Origin: Roseibium hamelinense
Lineage (GTDB): Bacteria; Pseudomonadota; Alphaproteobacteria; Rhizobiales; Stappiaceae
Direction of reading: 5' to 3'
Assembly (NCBI RefSeq): GCF_007830545.1
Contig: NZ_VLLF01000001.1
Coordinates: 62,001-126,000 of the forward strand
Length of the DNA stretch: 64,000 nucleotides
Shown: positions 33,237 through 41,465 of the stretch, piece by piece
How positions within the stretch are numbered: position 1 is the stretch's first letter
How the letters are laid out: each line of letters opens with the position of its first letter
Program-made: the position numbers and the translations under genes
The notes under the pieces: model-generated
Seen by the model: the letters and a program-made list of their open reading frames with translations, nothing else
Told to the model about the DNA's origin: nothing
The model's database searches: none

Positions 33237-34703
33237 ATGACAACGAATGAGCCGTCTGCTCTGGATGCATTCAAAACCGATTTGCAGAAGCCGGATCTGA
33301 TCGCACGCCTGCAGGCCGGATTGATCGGCGAGGGCGCTGTCATTGACGGTCCGTTCGGTCCAAAAACGCTTATCTATGCCGATTACGTCGCCTCCGGCCG
33401 CGCATTGCGCCAGATCGAGACCTTCGTGATGGACAATGTCTTGCCCTACTATGCGAACAGTCACACCGAAGCATCTTGGTGCGGCAGCTACATGACCCGT
33501 CTGCGCGAGCGGGCGCGCTCTGAAATTGCGCGCTGCTGCGGCGCAACGGATGCGTTTGCGACTGTCTTCACCGGCTCCGGTGCTACGGCCGGCCTTAATC
33601 GGCTGGTGCATCTTTTGGGTGTCAGCGATGCCGTGCGCCGTCAGGCCATGCCGCTGGTGATTCTTGGGCCGTATGAGCATCATTCCAACATTCTGCCCTG
33701 GCGTGAGAGCGGCGCCGATGTTGTCGAGATCGGTGAGGCACCGGCCGGCGGCCCGGACTTGGCCGAACTCGAGCATGTCTTGAATATGGCTGGAGATCAG
33801 CGACTGATTGTCGGAGCGTTTTCGCTGATGTCGAATGTAACCGGCATCGTGACTGATGCTGATGCCGTCACCCGTCTTTTGAAAAAATATGGCGCGTTGA
33901 GCGTTTGGGATTGCGCCGGAAGCGGACCGTATTTGCCGATTGATATGAAGGCTGGCACGGATGCGGAAAAGGATGCGGTCGTCGTGTCCGCACATAAGTT
34001 TCCGGGAGGCCCTGGCGCCTCAGGTGTCATGATTGTGCGCAAGGACGCCGTTGCCAAAAACATTCCGGTGTTTCCGGGCGGTGGCACCGTCCGCTTTGTC
34101 TCTCCTTGGGCACACGATTATTCTCAGAACATTGCCTCTCGTGAAGAGGCCGGTACACCAAATGTTGTCGGCGACATACGTGCAGCCCTGGTGTTTCTGG
34201 TAAAGGAGGCGATCGGGCAAGCTTGTCTCGACGCGCGCCATCAGGAGCTGCGGGCAAAGGCTCTGAGCGTCTGGAAAAACAATCCGGCCATCGAATTTAT
34301 GGGGAAGCCCAATGCGCACGCGCCGTTGCCGATGGTCTCGTTCCGGGTAAAGGATCTCGAAAACGGCGGCTACATACACCAGCAGCTTGTCACCCGAATG
34401 CTGTCGGATGTTTATGGCATACAAGCGCGGGGCGGCTGCGCCTGTGCGGGCCCATATGCGCACCGTTTGCTCGAAATCGGCGAAGCAGATTCAAGTGCCA
34501 TCCGGCAAAGCATCTTGGATGGCGAAGAGCTGCAGAAGCCCGGTTGGACCCGGCTGAATCTCAGCGCTCTGATGACCGGCGAAAAGGCCGATTTCGTTAT
34601 TGGTGCGGTCGACGAACTGACCCGCAACCCTTATCCGGTTTGCCTGTCCTACAGCTGTGATGAGACCACCGCACGGTTCAAGGTGTCGAAAGAGGCGGCA
34701 TAA
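33237..34703 (+). CDS. Class V aminotransferase / cysteine desulfurase-like PLP enzyme
   Basis: This 488-residue fold-type I PLP enzyme has the cofactor lysine at K254 in VSAHKFPGGPGASG. EHHSNILPWRE near residue 147 matches the desulfurase family. A cysteine-rich C-terminal loop (RGGCACAGPYAHRLL, near 400) sits where SufS has its catalytic cysteine. The ATG at 33237 with GGAGGTGATC was chosen over an upstream TTG inside the ribosome site. The stop overlaps the start of a class II glutamine amidotransferase (TAATG). This pairing recalls EgtE/EgtC. A carbon-sulfur lyase acting on a gamma-glutamyl-released cysteine conjugate is an appealing but unproven reading. The Lrp gene is divergent. Confidence 0.86.
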   Translation: MTTNEPSALDAFKTDLQKPDLIARLQAGLIGEGAVIDGPFGPKTLIYADYVASGRALRQIETFVMDNVLPYYANSHTEASWCGSYMTRLRERARSEIARCCGATDAFATVFTGSGATAGLNRLVHLLGVSDAVRRQAMPLVILGPYEHHSNILPWRESGADVVEIGEAPAGGPDLAELEHVLNMAGDQRLIVGAFSLMSNVTGIVTDADAVTRLLKKYGALSVWDCAGSGPYLPIDMKAGTDAEKDAVVVSAHKFPGGPGASGVMIVRKDAVAKNIPVFPGGGTVRFVSPWAHDYSQNIASREEAGTPNVVGDIRAALVFLVKEAIGQACLDARHQELRAKALSVWKNNPAIEFMGKPNAHAPLPMVSFRVKDLENGGYIHQQLVTRMLSDVYGIQARGGCACAGPYAHRLLEIGEADSSAIRQSILDGEELQKPGWTRLNLSALMTGEKADFVIGAVDELTRNPYPVCLSYSCDETTARFKVSKEAA

Positions 34704-35551
34704 TGTGCAGATGGGCAGCCTGGAGCGGCGCTCCGAAATACCTTGAAGAGCTGATTTGCGATCCCCAGCATTCCCTGATTGAACAAAGCCGCCACGCCTT
34801 GAGCTGCAAGACGTCCGTGAACGCGGACGGTTTTGGAGCGGCGTGGTACGGTGAACGGCTCACGCCGTGCGTCTACAAGGATGTTCGGCCGGCTTGGTCA
34901 GACCCGAACCTGCTGCAGCTTGCGCATCATGTGAAGGCGTCGGTTTTCCTTGCCCACGTGCGCGCCTCGACAGGCACGGCCACAGTACGCGACAATTGCC
35001 ATCCCTTCACGGTCGGCCGGTGGAGTTTCATGCATAACGGCCAGATTGGCGGCTATGACCATTTTCGGCGCCGCATCGACAATCTCATTCCCGACGCTCT
35101 TTATGCGCACCGGACCGGTGCGACCGACAGCGAAGCGCTGTTCTTGATCGCATGCGGATATGGTCTGTCCGAAGAACCCGTGCCCGCCATGGCAAGGGCC
35201 GTGCGCGAACTCGAGGACATGGCCCGGACCCAAGGCGGTGCGCCTTTCATGCGCTTTGCATCTTGCTGGTCCGACGGCGAAACACTCTATGCCGCGCGTT
35301 ATGCATCAGACCATCTGGCACCAACGCTCTATTACCGCTGCTACGGTGACGGCATATCGATTGTGTCTGAACCACTTGATGAGGCTCCGGGCGAGTGGCT
35401 CGAAGTGGAAAGCGGCAGCTTTATCGCTGTTCGGAATGGGACAGTTTCTGTAGGCCGGTTTTTTCCCGACAAGGTCGCCTCTTCGAAGGGAAATACACCA
35501 AAGGGTTGTTTTGACGTTGGCAGAGGGTTCGTCGAAAGCGGTACTGGCTAG
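34703..35551 (+). CDS. Class II glutamine amidotransferase (EgtC-like)
   Basis: This 282-residue Ntn-type amidohydrolase has Cys2 after Met as the expected nucleophile (MCRWAAWSG). SVNADGFGAAWYG (about residues 38-50) and the HVRASTGTATVRDNCHPF stretch (about 89-106), followed by FMHNGQI, are the characteristic blocks. They match EgtC, the enzyme that removes gamma-glutamate from hercynylcysteine sulfoxide in ergothioneine synthesis, and related YafJ-type proteins. Its ATG overlaps the aminotransferase stop, so the two proteins are co-produced. No egtB or egtD gene is in the window. The gene may act on another gamma-glutamyl conjugate. Confidence 0.84.
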   Translation: MCRWAAWSGAPKYLEELICDPQHSLIEQSRHALSCKTSVNADGFGAAWYGERLTPCVYKDVRPAWSDPNLLQLAHHVKASVFLAHVRASTGTATVRDNCHPFTVGRWSFMHNGQIGGYDHFRRRIDNLIPDALYAHRTGATDSEALFLIACGYGLSEEPVPAMARAVRELEDMARTQGGAPFMRFASCWSDGETLYAARYASDHLAPTLYYRCYGDGISIVSEPLDEAPGEWLEVESGSFIAVRNGTVSVGRFFPDKVASSKGNTPKGCFDVGRGFVESGTG

Positions 35552-35590
35552 CGAAAGTCTGCCTGCATAGCAGGTATTCAAAAGCTAAAA

Positions 35591-35608
35591 TTTGACCAAT
35601 TAGTCAAA
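35591..35608. promoter_or_regulatory. 18-bp near-perfect palindrome, operator candidate
   Basis: TTTGAC (35591-35596) and GTCAAA (35603-35608) are inverted arms around CAATTA, with only two mismatched centre bases. It lies in a 298-bp AT-rich gap between the EgtC-like gene and the orphan beta-rich protein at 35850. Such TTGAC-N6-GTCAA sites resemble TetR-type operators. No TetR gene is nearby. Confidence 0.4.
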
Positions 35609-35849
35609 CTTACGCAACGAAAACAATGCGTTAAGTCAATTTGATTTCATTATTATTAAGCATCTGTTCCTGCTTCGCTTTTAGGTTAGTTGGCGTAACA
35701 AAAATTCAGTTTTATGACTGATTTGTGACGCGCAGCACATCCTGATTTGGTGCAGGTGTGTCACTCCAGCTTATCGCAGTTATTCCGGTGAATCCTGACA
35801 ACGGACGCCGGAATTTTTTGCGGCAAAATAATAATAAGGAGAATGACAC

Positions 35850-36893
35850 ATGGCCCTGCATGCCTGGGATCACTTGGACACTTTGCGCCATCCGCATCGT
35901 CCGCCACACCATCACAAGCCGTTTCCAGAGCAGCCGGACGCACCCGATGCACCTCAGGAGAGCTGCGACCGTGCGCAGACGCGGTACGCCTTCCTGTTCG
36001 TGCCGAACAGCGACAAGACAACGGAGCATGCTCCAGGTGCGGTGTTGCGGCTCGGCGAATACTCGGACTTTGAGCGCGGTGCGCATGCGGAGGGCATGGT
36101 GGAAGACATCTATCCCGCGCAGCACATTCACGATGAAGGCGATGAAGAGGCCGCCTACACACAGGCTGCGGGCGGTGCAGAGGGTATCCTGCTTGCTTGC
36201 GATGGCCGGATCCTGATCAGGTCCGGCGAAAAAATGTATCTCGAGACCGCCGACTACCACCAGATGACCAATGGCGACTATGCTCTTGATGTCGACGGCA
36301 CAATGACCACCACGGTGTCGGATGCCATTGAGCTGACCTCGGAGGACGGCTCGATCCAGATCAAGAGCGGATCCAAAAAGAGCCTGAAGATCAAGGCAGG
36401 TGGTGACACAGGCAAACTTGAGCTGTCCGGTAAGGACCATGATCGCACGATCAAGGGCGAGACCACCGAAACCTTTCACGGGCCGGTGACCCGGACTTTC
36501 AAGGACTCCAGTTACGTAAAAAAGTTCGGCTGGGATTTTTCGTCGATCTACGGCTTCAACATGGACACCTATTATGGTGGTAAGTGCGAATCCGTTTACG
36601 GCCTGCGCATGCAGTTCGACAAATACAACATCATTTCCAACTGGGGCTGCTTCAATTGGGTCGGCACACAGGTCGACTTGAAGGCCATGGTGATGAAGCG
36701 TGTGACCGCCAAATTCGGCAGCTCGAACTGTACGGCCGAGTGGAACGAAATCATGGTTGGACTGGAGCATCTAAAGGTCGGCTCAAACCAGGTGGAGGCG
36801 CGGCAGCGCGCTGTCTCGCTCGATTCTGGCCAGGTAGATGTAAAATCCGGCACCGCCGGTGTACGCGTTCGTTCTTTGAGCGCCTACGTTTAA
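35850..36893 (+). CDS. Orphan beta-rich protein, needle- or beta-helix-like
   Basis: I do not recognise this 347-residue protein. There is no signal peptide or membrane segment. The N-terminus is His/Pro-rich (HPHRPPHHHKPFPEQPD, residues about 13-29). From about residue 110 to 210 it is a run of short alternating strands, such as LDVDGTMTTTVSDAIELTS and IQIKSGSKKSLKIKAGG. The pattern recalls the triple-stranded beta-helix tips of VgrG and phage gp5 spikes. The C-terminal part (230-347) is Tyr/Phe-rich, then ends in another strand series. AAGGAG lies upstream of the ATG. No T6SS or tail genes are near. It could be an orphan spike or a self-assembling surface protein. The comparison is by pattern only. 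Confidence 0.7.
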   Translation: MALHAWDHLDTLRHPHRPPHHHKPFPEQPDAPDAPQESCDRAQTRYAFLFVPNSDKTTEHAPGAVLRLGEYSDFERGAHAEGMVEDIYPAQHIHDEGDEEAAYTQAAGGAEGILLACDGRILIRSGEKMYLETADYHQMTNGDYALDVDGTMTTTVSDAIELTSEDGSIQIKSGSKKSLKIKAGGDTGKLELSGKDHDRTIKGETTETFHGPVTRTFKDSSYVKKFGWDFSSIYGFNMDTYYGGKCESVYGLRMQFDKYNIISNWGCFNWVGTQVDLKAMVMKRVTAKFGSSNCTAEWNEIMVGLEHLKVGSNQVEARQRAVSLDSGQVDVKSGTAGVRVRSLSAYV

Positions 36894-36894
36894 A

Positions 36895-37524
36895 TCAACC
36901 GCCCCGGGCTGGTGTCGGGCGGCGCTCGTCCAGTCTGGCCCGGGTCAACTCGTCGACTTTTTCTCGCAGGGCCCGGGTTAGGGGATGAAAATCTGTCTCC
37001 CGGCGCCCATATGCAAGGTTGAAAGAAAAATCAAAATCCGGCGGATTTTTGCCGACCAGGTGCTGAAGCATCGTCTCCAGTTTGTCAAAGGCCTTTGCAA
37101 GGCGTGCCTCCTCGGTCCGCCCCTCGGCGTACTCGTCCCAAAGGCTTAGCAAATCGCCCGCTAGCGCGGAGGGCAGAGGCGCGCAAAGGCTTTGAAAATC
37201 CCGCCTTTCCCGTTCCCGCCGACGGTCTCCGCTTTTTTGCGCCGGGGCTGGAACGTCACCAGAAATGGCTTCGCCAAGATCATGAACAACGCACAGCTTC
37301 AAGAGCTTTTCGACATCGATTCCGGGCAGGTCCCTGCCAAACAAAACAACCAACAGGCACAGGCCCCAGCTGTGCTCCGCAGTGCTCTCCGCTCGTCCGG
37401 TTCGGGTCCGTCCGGAGCGCAAGGTGTCCTTGAGTTGTTCGGCTGCCTGCAAAAAAGCAAGAATGCCGGACAAACGGCCATGGTCAATTGTGGCGGGATC
37501 GTCGCTGTCGGTTTTGTGCGTCAT
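36895..37524 (-). CDS. HD-domain phosphohydrolase (YfbR-like 5'-nucleotidase)
   Basis: This 209-residue protein belongs to the HD superfamily. AEHSWGLCLL places the first metal histidine at H51, and VVHDLGEAISGD gives H81-D82, with a further aspartate downstream. The pattern matches YfbR-type 5'-deoxynucleotidases and related HD proteins. It is convergent with the orphan beta-rich gene, whose stop is one base away. The start at 37522-37524 has a weak ribosome site. Nucleotide dephosphorylation is likely, but the exact substrate is not shown. Confidence 0.84.
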   Translation of the reverse strand: MTHKTDSDDPATIDHGRLSGILAFLQAAEQLKDTLRSGRTRTGRAESTAEHSWGLCLLVVLFGRDLPGIDVEKLLKLCVVHDLGEAISGDVPAPAQKSGDRRRERERRDFQSLCAPLPSALAGDLLSLWDEYAEGRTEEARLAKAFDKLETMLQHLVGKNPPDFDFSFNLAYGRRETDFHPLTRALREKVDELTRARLDERRPTPARGG

Positions 37525-37577
37525 GGCCGCTAATCTACGCAGTGACCCGGTTCGTGGCGATGCCCTGAATTTTTTAT

Positions 37578-38150
37578 TCAGGCGGCGGCAACCTCAACAG
37601 CGCGCACCAGCCTTGCATACGAACCGTCGGATAGCGGAACACGTGTTATTTTCACGCGGCTTTCGGGAATGGTCATCGCCGTAAAATCCGCGCGCTCGGT
37701 CTGAAAGACGATGTCAGGCGCGTGTGGCTCGAACCAGCCGGCCGCGTCAAGGCGGTGTTCGGCTTCTTGGATGCCATCGGACGCGAACGACCAAAGCGAG
37801 GTACCCTTGAGCGCCGAGACCGGGGCATGCCATTCGCGCGCCCGCGCCGGGGAAACGGCCAGCAGCCGGTGCGTGAGATCGCAGACAAGGTGTACGCGGT
37901 CGGCTGATGCCGAAACAAGCTCGAGCAGAGCTTTGTCGGCCGCCGTACTGGGCCGTGCGAGAACAATCCGCACAAGCCGCGACCGCTCGCGCCCTTCTGG
38001 CTCGGTGCGTCCGCTTTCCCACCGCGATATCATGGACTGTGAAACGCCCAGATCCAGCGCGAGCGCCTCCTGTTTGACGCGATTGACCAGCCGCCACCGC
38101 TTCACAGACGGACCGAGGTTTTGCTTGAGGACTTCGACGGTTTGGCTCAT
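37578..38150 (-). CDS. XRE family transcriptional regulator
   Basis: This 190-residue protein has an N-terminal Cro/CI helix-turn-helix (residues about 10-65: VKQEALALDLGVSQSMISRWESGRTEP, split at LGVSQ). A C-terminal domain of about 110 residues follows that may be PAS-like (RVHLVCDLTHRLLAVSPARAREW). The start at 38150 was chosen because the frame upstream lies within the VOC gene in another frame. It begins 34 bp after the VOC stop codon on the same strand, so the two are probably one operon. It lies next to an HD protein. The signal it senses is unknown. Confidence 0.8.
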   Translation of the reverse strand: MSQTVEVLKQNLGPSVKRWRLVNRVKQEALALDLGVSQSMISRWESGRTEPEGRERSRLVRIVLARPSTAADKALLELVSASADRVHLVCDLTHRLLAVSPARAREWHAPVSALKGTSLWSFASDGIQEAEHRLDAAGWFEPHAPDIVFQTERADFTAMTIPESRVKITRVPLSDGSYARLVRAVEVAAA

Positions 38151-38184
38151 GTGCAAATGATGGCTGGCCGGTGCCTCCGGGCCG

Positions 38185-38556
38185 TCACGCAATCGGCTCG
38201 GGCGCAAAAACACGGCTGGTGATCGATATCGCGTTTCCGGCCGGATCGCGCGAATTGGAAAACTGATATCCGTCCCCTTGATGGGTGGGGCCAAAATCCA
38301 GGCCCTGGGCGGCAAAGGTTGCTTTGGCCTCCTCCACATCCACGACGTAAAACGACAGCTTGACCAGCGTTTGGCCGGACTTTCGGCCTTTGGCAAGGGG
38401 GTGTAGCAGCAGATGAATTCCCTCACCGGGAGGATGGAGCTCAATCAGACCGCCGGGTTTGGGATGCGCGATGTAGCCGAAGTGACGACCATAAAAATGT
38501 GCCACGTCTGTCGTGTCCGCAACGTATAGCGTAAGCCGTGTCAGCGGCGGTGGCAT
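38185..38556 (-). CDS. VOC superfamily (glyoxalase/bleomycin resistance-like) protein
   Basis: This 123-residue two-module VOC protein has beta-alpha-beta-beta-beta repeats. The first module is LTRLTLYVADTTDVAHFYGRHFGY, split at TTD, and the second is VKLSFYVVDVEEAKATFAAQG. Metal-ligand positions are plausible in LHLL... and EL..., but not certain. Such proteins act on or bind small electrophiles or antibiotics. It precedes an XRE regulator by 34 bp. No ligand can be named. Confidence 0.8.
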   Translation of the reverse strand: MPPPLTRLTLYVADTTDVAHFYGRHFGYIAHPKPGGLIELHPPGEGIHLLLHPLAKGRKSGQTLVKLSFYVVDVEEAKATFAAQGLDFGPTHQGDGYQFSNSRDPAGNAISITSRVFAPEPIA

Positions 38557-38618
38557 GATGCAACTCTGTTCATGCGCTGTATAGTAAGGCGCGCCTGAAT
38601 TGCAGTCAAAGGCTGAAT

Positions 38619-39272
38619 TCAGCGGTATTTTTCAATGAACGCATCGATTGACAAGGACCGGAAGTCCGGCAGGCGCTGTTTGAGCATGGCATGGTCCCAG
38701 TCCCACCAGGCGATGTCCATCAGTGCTTCTGCTTGCTGCTCCGAAAACCGGCGCTTGATCGGCTTCGCAGCAACACCGCCGACAATTGTGTAGGGCGGCA
38801 CGTCTTTGGCAACGACCGCTCCAGCAGCCAAAATGGCCCCGGTTCCGACCGTCACTCCGGCAAGAACGGTCACGCCATGGCCAACCCACACATCATGCCC
38901 GATGGTCACCCAATCCTTTTTCCGCCATTCAAAAAACTCCGTATCATCCTCTCCAAGGTCATAGGCGGCGGCTCTGTAGGTGAAGTGATGTTGAGACGCC
39001 CGCCAGGTCGGATGGTTGCCGGGGTTCAGGCGGACCTTGCGGGCAATTGAGCAAAACTTGCCGATGGACGACCACACCACATCACCATCTTGCACGATGT
39101 AGGAATAATCGCCCATTTGCGATTGCCGCATTTCCGTAAACGCGCCAACCTCGGTCCATCGTCCAAGCTCGCAGTCGTGAACCAGCGCTTCAGGGTGGAT
39201 TGACGGATCGCAGGAGAGGGCGGGTTTGTCTGCGGGGGAAAGCATGCGCGGCTCCGGTGTGTTCTGGCTCAT
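38619..39272 (-). CDS. Phosphonate-associated hexapeptide-repeat transferase
   Basis: This 217-residue left-handed beta-helix acyltransferase resembles the TIGR03308 group found with phosphonate genes, often named chloramphenicol acetyltransferase. The start ATG is at 39270-39272, with GGAAGA upstream. Hexapeptide repeats occur around [34 protein letters not shown] (split, about 118-150), followed by [19 protein letters not shown]. The residues [19 protein letters not shown] near 92-110 are typical of the group. It is divergent from phnC across 298 bp containing a Pho box. The acceptor of the acetyl group is unknown. A role linked to phosphonate use is inferred. Confidence 0.85.
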   Translation of the reverse strand: MSQNTPEPRMLSPADKPALSCDPSIHPEALVHDCELGRWTEVGAFTEMRQSQMGDYSYIVQDGDVVWSSIGKFCSIARKVRLNPGNHPTWRASQHHFTYRAAAYDLGEDDTEFFEWRKKDWVTIGHDVWVGHGVTVLAGVTVGTGAILAAGAVVAKDVPPYTIVGGVAAKPIKRRFSEQQAEALMDIAWWDWDHAMLKQRLPDFRSLSIDAFIEKYR

Positions 39273-39574
39273 CAAGCCGTCTTCCTAGCGGGTGAGCCGT
39301 TTTGACGCGCAACATTTTGACGACAGTTCTGTGAATTTTTTGAGGAATGCCCAGTTTGGAGGCAGGCCGACTTTAACCACCGAAAAACTTGAGGAGCAAA
39401 AGATTATAATTTATCCGGCTTATTAATTTACCCTGTTTTGCCAAGTGCTTCATTGAACTGACTTAATTTAGTCATCAAAACTTCAAGGATGCCGCCCCGC
39501 CTTGTCATGTGACTGTAATAGAGCCGTGGCTCTTGTGCGCTCAACATTGAGCAAAGCAACAACAGGGCCGGCTT
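39273..39574. other. Divergent regulatory region of the phosphonate cluster
   Basis: This 302-bp gap separates the hexapeptide transferase from phnC. Besides the Pho box at 39502-39519 it has AT-rich stretches (39400-39480) and a weak dyad TGACT/AGTCA at 39459-39474. It holds no supported gene. Confidence 0.6.
39502..39519 (+). promoter_or_regulatory. Pho box (PhoB binding site) upstream of phnC
   Basis: TTGTCAT (39502-39508) and CTGTAAT (39513-39519) are direct repeats separated by four bases. Each matches the Pho-box half-site CTGTCAT at six of seven positions with the canonical 11-base period. It ends 55 bp before the phnC start, as expected for a PhoB-activated promoter. Induction by phosphate starvation is the inference. 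Confidence 0.75.
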
Positions 39575-40411
39575 GTGATTCAGTTCCAGGACGTCACAAA
39601 AACCTTCGGCGTGCGCACTGCCGTCGACAAGGTCACTTTTTCAATCGATCATCCGCAAATGATCGGGGTTATCGGCCGCTCGGGCGCAGGCAAATCAACG
39701 CTTTTGCGCATGATCAACCGGCTGACGCCGGCCACGTCCGGCCAAATCCTGTTCAAGGGCGAAAACATCTTGAGCCTGAAGGGCGCCACGATGCGCCGCT
39801 GGCAGCGTGACTGCGCAATGGTGTTCCAGCAGTTCAACCTGGTACCCCGCCTGGATGTTGTCACCAACGTGATGCTCGGCCGGCTGAACGGACACGGCAC
39901 TTTGAAAAGCCTGTTCAATATCTTCAGCAAGGACGACGTCAATTCAGCGCTTGCGGCGCTCGACCGCCTCGGCATTGCGCAGGAAGCCACAAAACGCGCC
40001 GAGGAGTTGTCCGGCGGCCAGCAACAGCGTGTTGCGATTGCCCGCGCCCTGATGCAGGACCCGCACATGGTCCTGGCGGACGAGCCGATCGCCTCGCTCG
40101 ACCCGATGAATGCCAAGATCGTGATGGACGCGCTGCGGGAGATCCACGAGCGCGACAACAAGATCGTGCTTTGCAATCTCCATACGCTTGATACGGCACG
40201 TGCCTATTGCGACCGCGTGATCGGAATGCGGGACGGCAAGATCGTGTTCGATGGTGCCCCGGATGCGCTGTCGACAGATGTCGCCCGGGAAATTTACGGC
40301 GCGGACGAGAGCTTCAACGAGGCGGCAACGTCTACCGCGATCGATAACGGCCAATCCAGCACACAGAATTCCGCCGGTGCGATGACCCCGGCGGCAGCGG
40401 CAGCGGGCTAG
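39575..40411 (+). CDS. phnC: Phosphonate ABC transporter ATP-binding protein
   Basis: This 278-residue ATPase powers phosphonate import. Walker A is GRSGAGKS at 34-41, the ABC signature LSGGQQQ at 145-151, and Walker B VLADEP at 166-171. PhnC-specific features include the [21 protein letters not shown] block near 82-102. The start is GTG at 39575 (MIQFQDVTK); AGGG lies upstream at reasonable spacing, and no ATG gives a better start. The C-terminal tail beyond residue 245 is Ala/Ser-rich and extended. It is the first gene of phnC-D-E1-E2, downstream of a Pho box. C-P lyase genes are not in the window. Confidence 0.95.
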   Translation: MIQFQDVTKTFGVRTAVDKVTFSIDHPQMIGVIGRSGAGKSTLLRMINRLTPATSGQILFKGENILSLKGATMRRWQRDCAMVFQQFNLVPRLDVVTNVMLGRLNGHGTLKSLFNIFSKDDVNSALAALDRLGIAQEATKRAEELSGGQQQRVAIARALMQDPHMVLADEPIASLDPMNAKIVMDALREIHERDNKIVLCNLHTLDTARAYCDRVIGMRDGKIVFDGAPDALSTDVAREIYGADESFNEAATSTAIDNGQSSTQNSAGAMTPAAAAAG

Positions 40412-40471
40412 AAAGCCCGCGCCGGCCTTCAAACGTCATCACCTCATTAAAAGTCACGGGGAGTGTCCCAC

Positions 40472-41386
40472 ATGAACGTTGTTTCCAAGTTTGCTGCGCT
40501 TGCAGCAGTCTCCATGATTGCTCTGAACGCTGTGTCCGGCGCTCAAGCTCAAGAAATCTCGGAATTCCGCATCGGTATCCTTGGCGGCGAAAACGCTTCC
40601 GACCGTCTGCGCGCTTACGAGTGCCTCGAAGAAAAGACAGCCGACCTGCTCGGCGTTGACGTCAAGCTGTTCGCACCTGCTGACTACAACGGCGTTATCG
40701 AAGGCCTTCTCGGCGGTAACCTCGACATGGCATGGCTCGGCGCATCCGGTTACGCGAAAGTCTTCCTGACCGATCCTGAAGCTGTGGATCCGGTCCTTGT
40801 TAAGGTCAACGTGGACGGCGGCTACGGCTACTACTCCATCGGTTTTGCCCGCAACGACAGCGAAGTCAACTCGCTGGAAGACATGAAGGGCAAGGTGTTC
40901 GGCTTTGGTGACCCGAACTCCACCTCCGGCTACCTGATCCCGTCCATCGCCATCCCGCAGGAAGGCTTCTCCATGAAGCCGGGTGAATACTTCGGCGACG
41001 TCGTCTTCACCGGTGGTCACGAGCAGACAATCGTTGCGGTTTCCAACGGCGACATCGACGCCGGTGTTACCTGGGCTGACGGTCTTGGCGCTTGGGAAGA
41101 CGGCTACAACTCCGGTGCCCTGCGCAAGGCGTCCGACGCTGGTTTGGTTGACATGACCGAACTGCGCCAGATCTGGCAGTCCCCGGTGATCCCGGAAGGC
41201 CCGATCGTTCTGTCCAAGAAGCTGCCGGAAGACGTCAAAATCAAGATGACCGGCCTGATCGCCTCCATGAACTCCATGGATCCGGATTGCGCGTACAACA
41301 TCGCAGCTGGTGAAACCAAAGGCTTCATGCCGATCACGCACGAGGCTTACGTCAACATCATCGAAGCTCGTAAAGCTAAAAATTAA
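40472..41386 (+). CDS. phnD: Phosphonate ABC transporter substrate-binding protein
   Basis: This 304-residue periplasmic protein binds a phosphonate such as 2-aminoethylphosphonate. The ATG at 40472 has GGGGAG upstream at about 10 bases, and a GTG nine bases earlier was rejected as too near that site. The signal peptide ends at AQAQ (about residue 25). PhnD landmarks are FRIGILGGENASDRLR near 29, YNGVIEGLLGGNLDMAWLGASGY near 70, and GDPNSTSGYLIPS near 148. Strict codon use suggests high expression. It lies between phnC and two permease genes, followed by a strong hairpin that probably stabilises or separates its message. Confidence 0.95.
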   Translation: MNVVSKFAALAAVSMIALNAVSGAQAQEISEFRIGILGGENASDRLRAYECLEEKTADLLGVDVKLFAPADYNGVIEGLLGGNLDMAWLGASGYAKVFLTDPEAVDPVLVKVNVDGGYGYYSIGFARNDSEVNSLEDMKGKVFGFGDPNSTSGYLIPSIAIPQEGFSMKPGEYFGDVVFTGGHEQTIVAVSNGDIDAGVTWADGLGAWEDGYNSGALRKASDAGLVDMTELRQIWQSPVIPEGPIVLSKKLPEDVKIKMTGLIASMNSMDPDCAYNIAAGETKGFMPITHEAYVNIIEARKAKN

Positions 41387-41403
41387 GAGCTTTCAAGACT
41401 TGA

Positions 41404-41433
41404 ACGCGGGCCGGGTGACCGGCCCGCGTTTTT
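41404..41433 (+). terminator. Hairpin between phnD and phnE1 (attenuator-like)
   Basis: ACGCGGGCCGG (41404-41414) and CCGGCCCGCGT (41419-41429) form a perfect 11-bp stem with a GTGA loop, followed by T's. It is intergenic within an operon, so it probably raises the binding-protein to permease ratio by partial termination or 3'-end protection. Confidence 0.82.
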
Positions 41434-41465
41434 GATGCAAAGGCAAATCCTTAAAGGTTTTTTCC

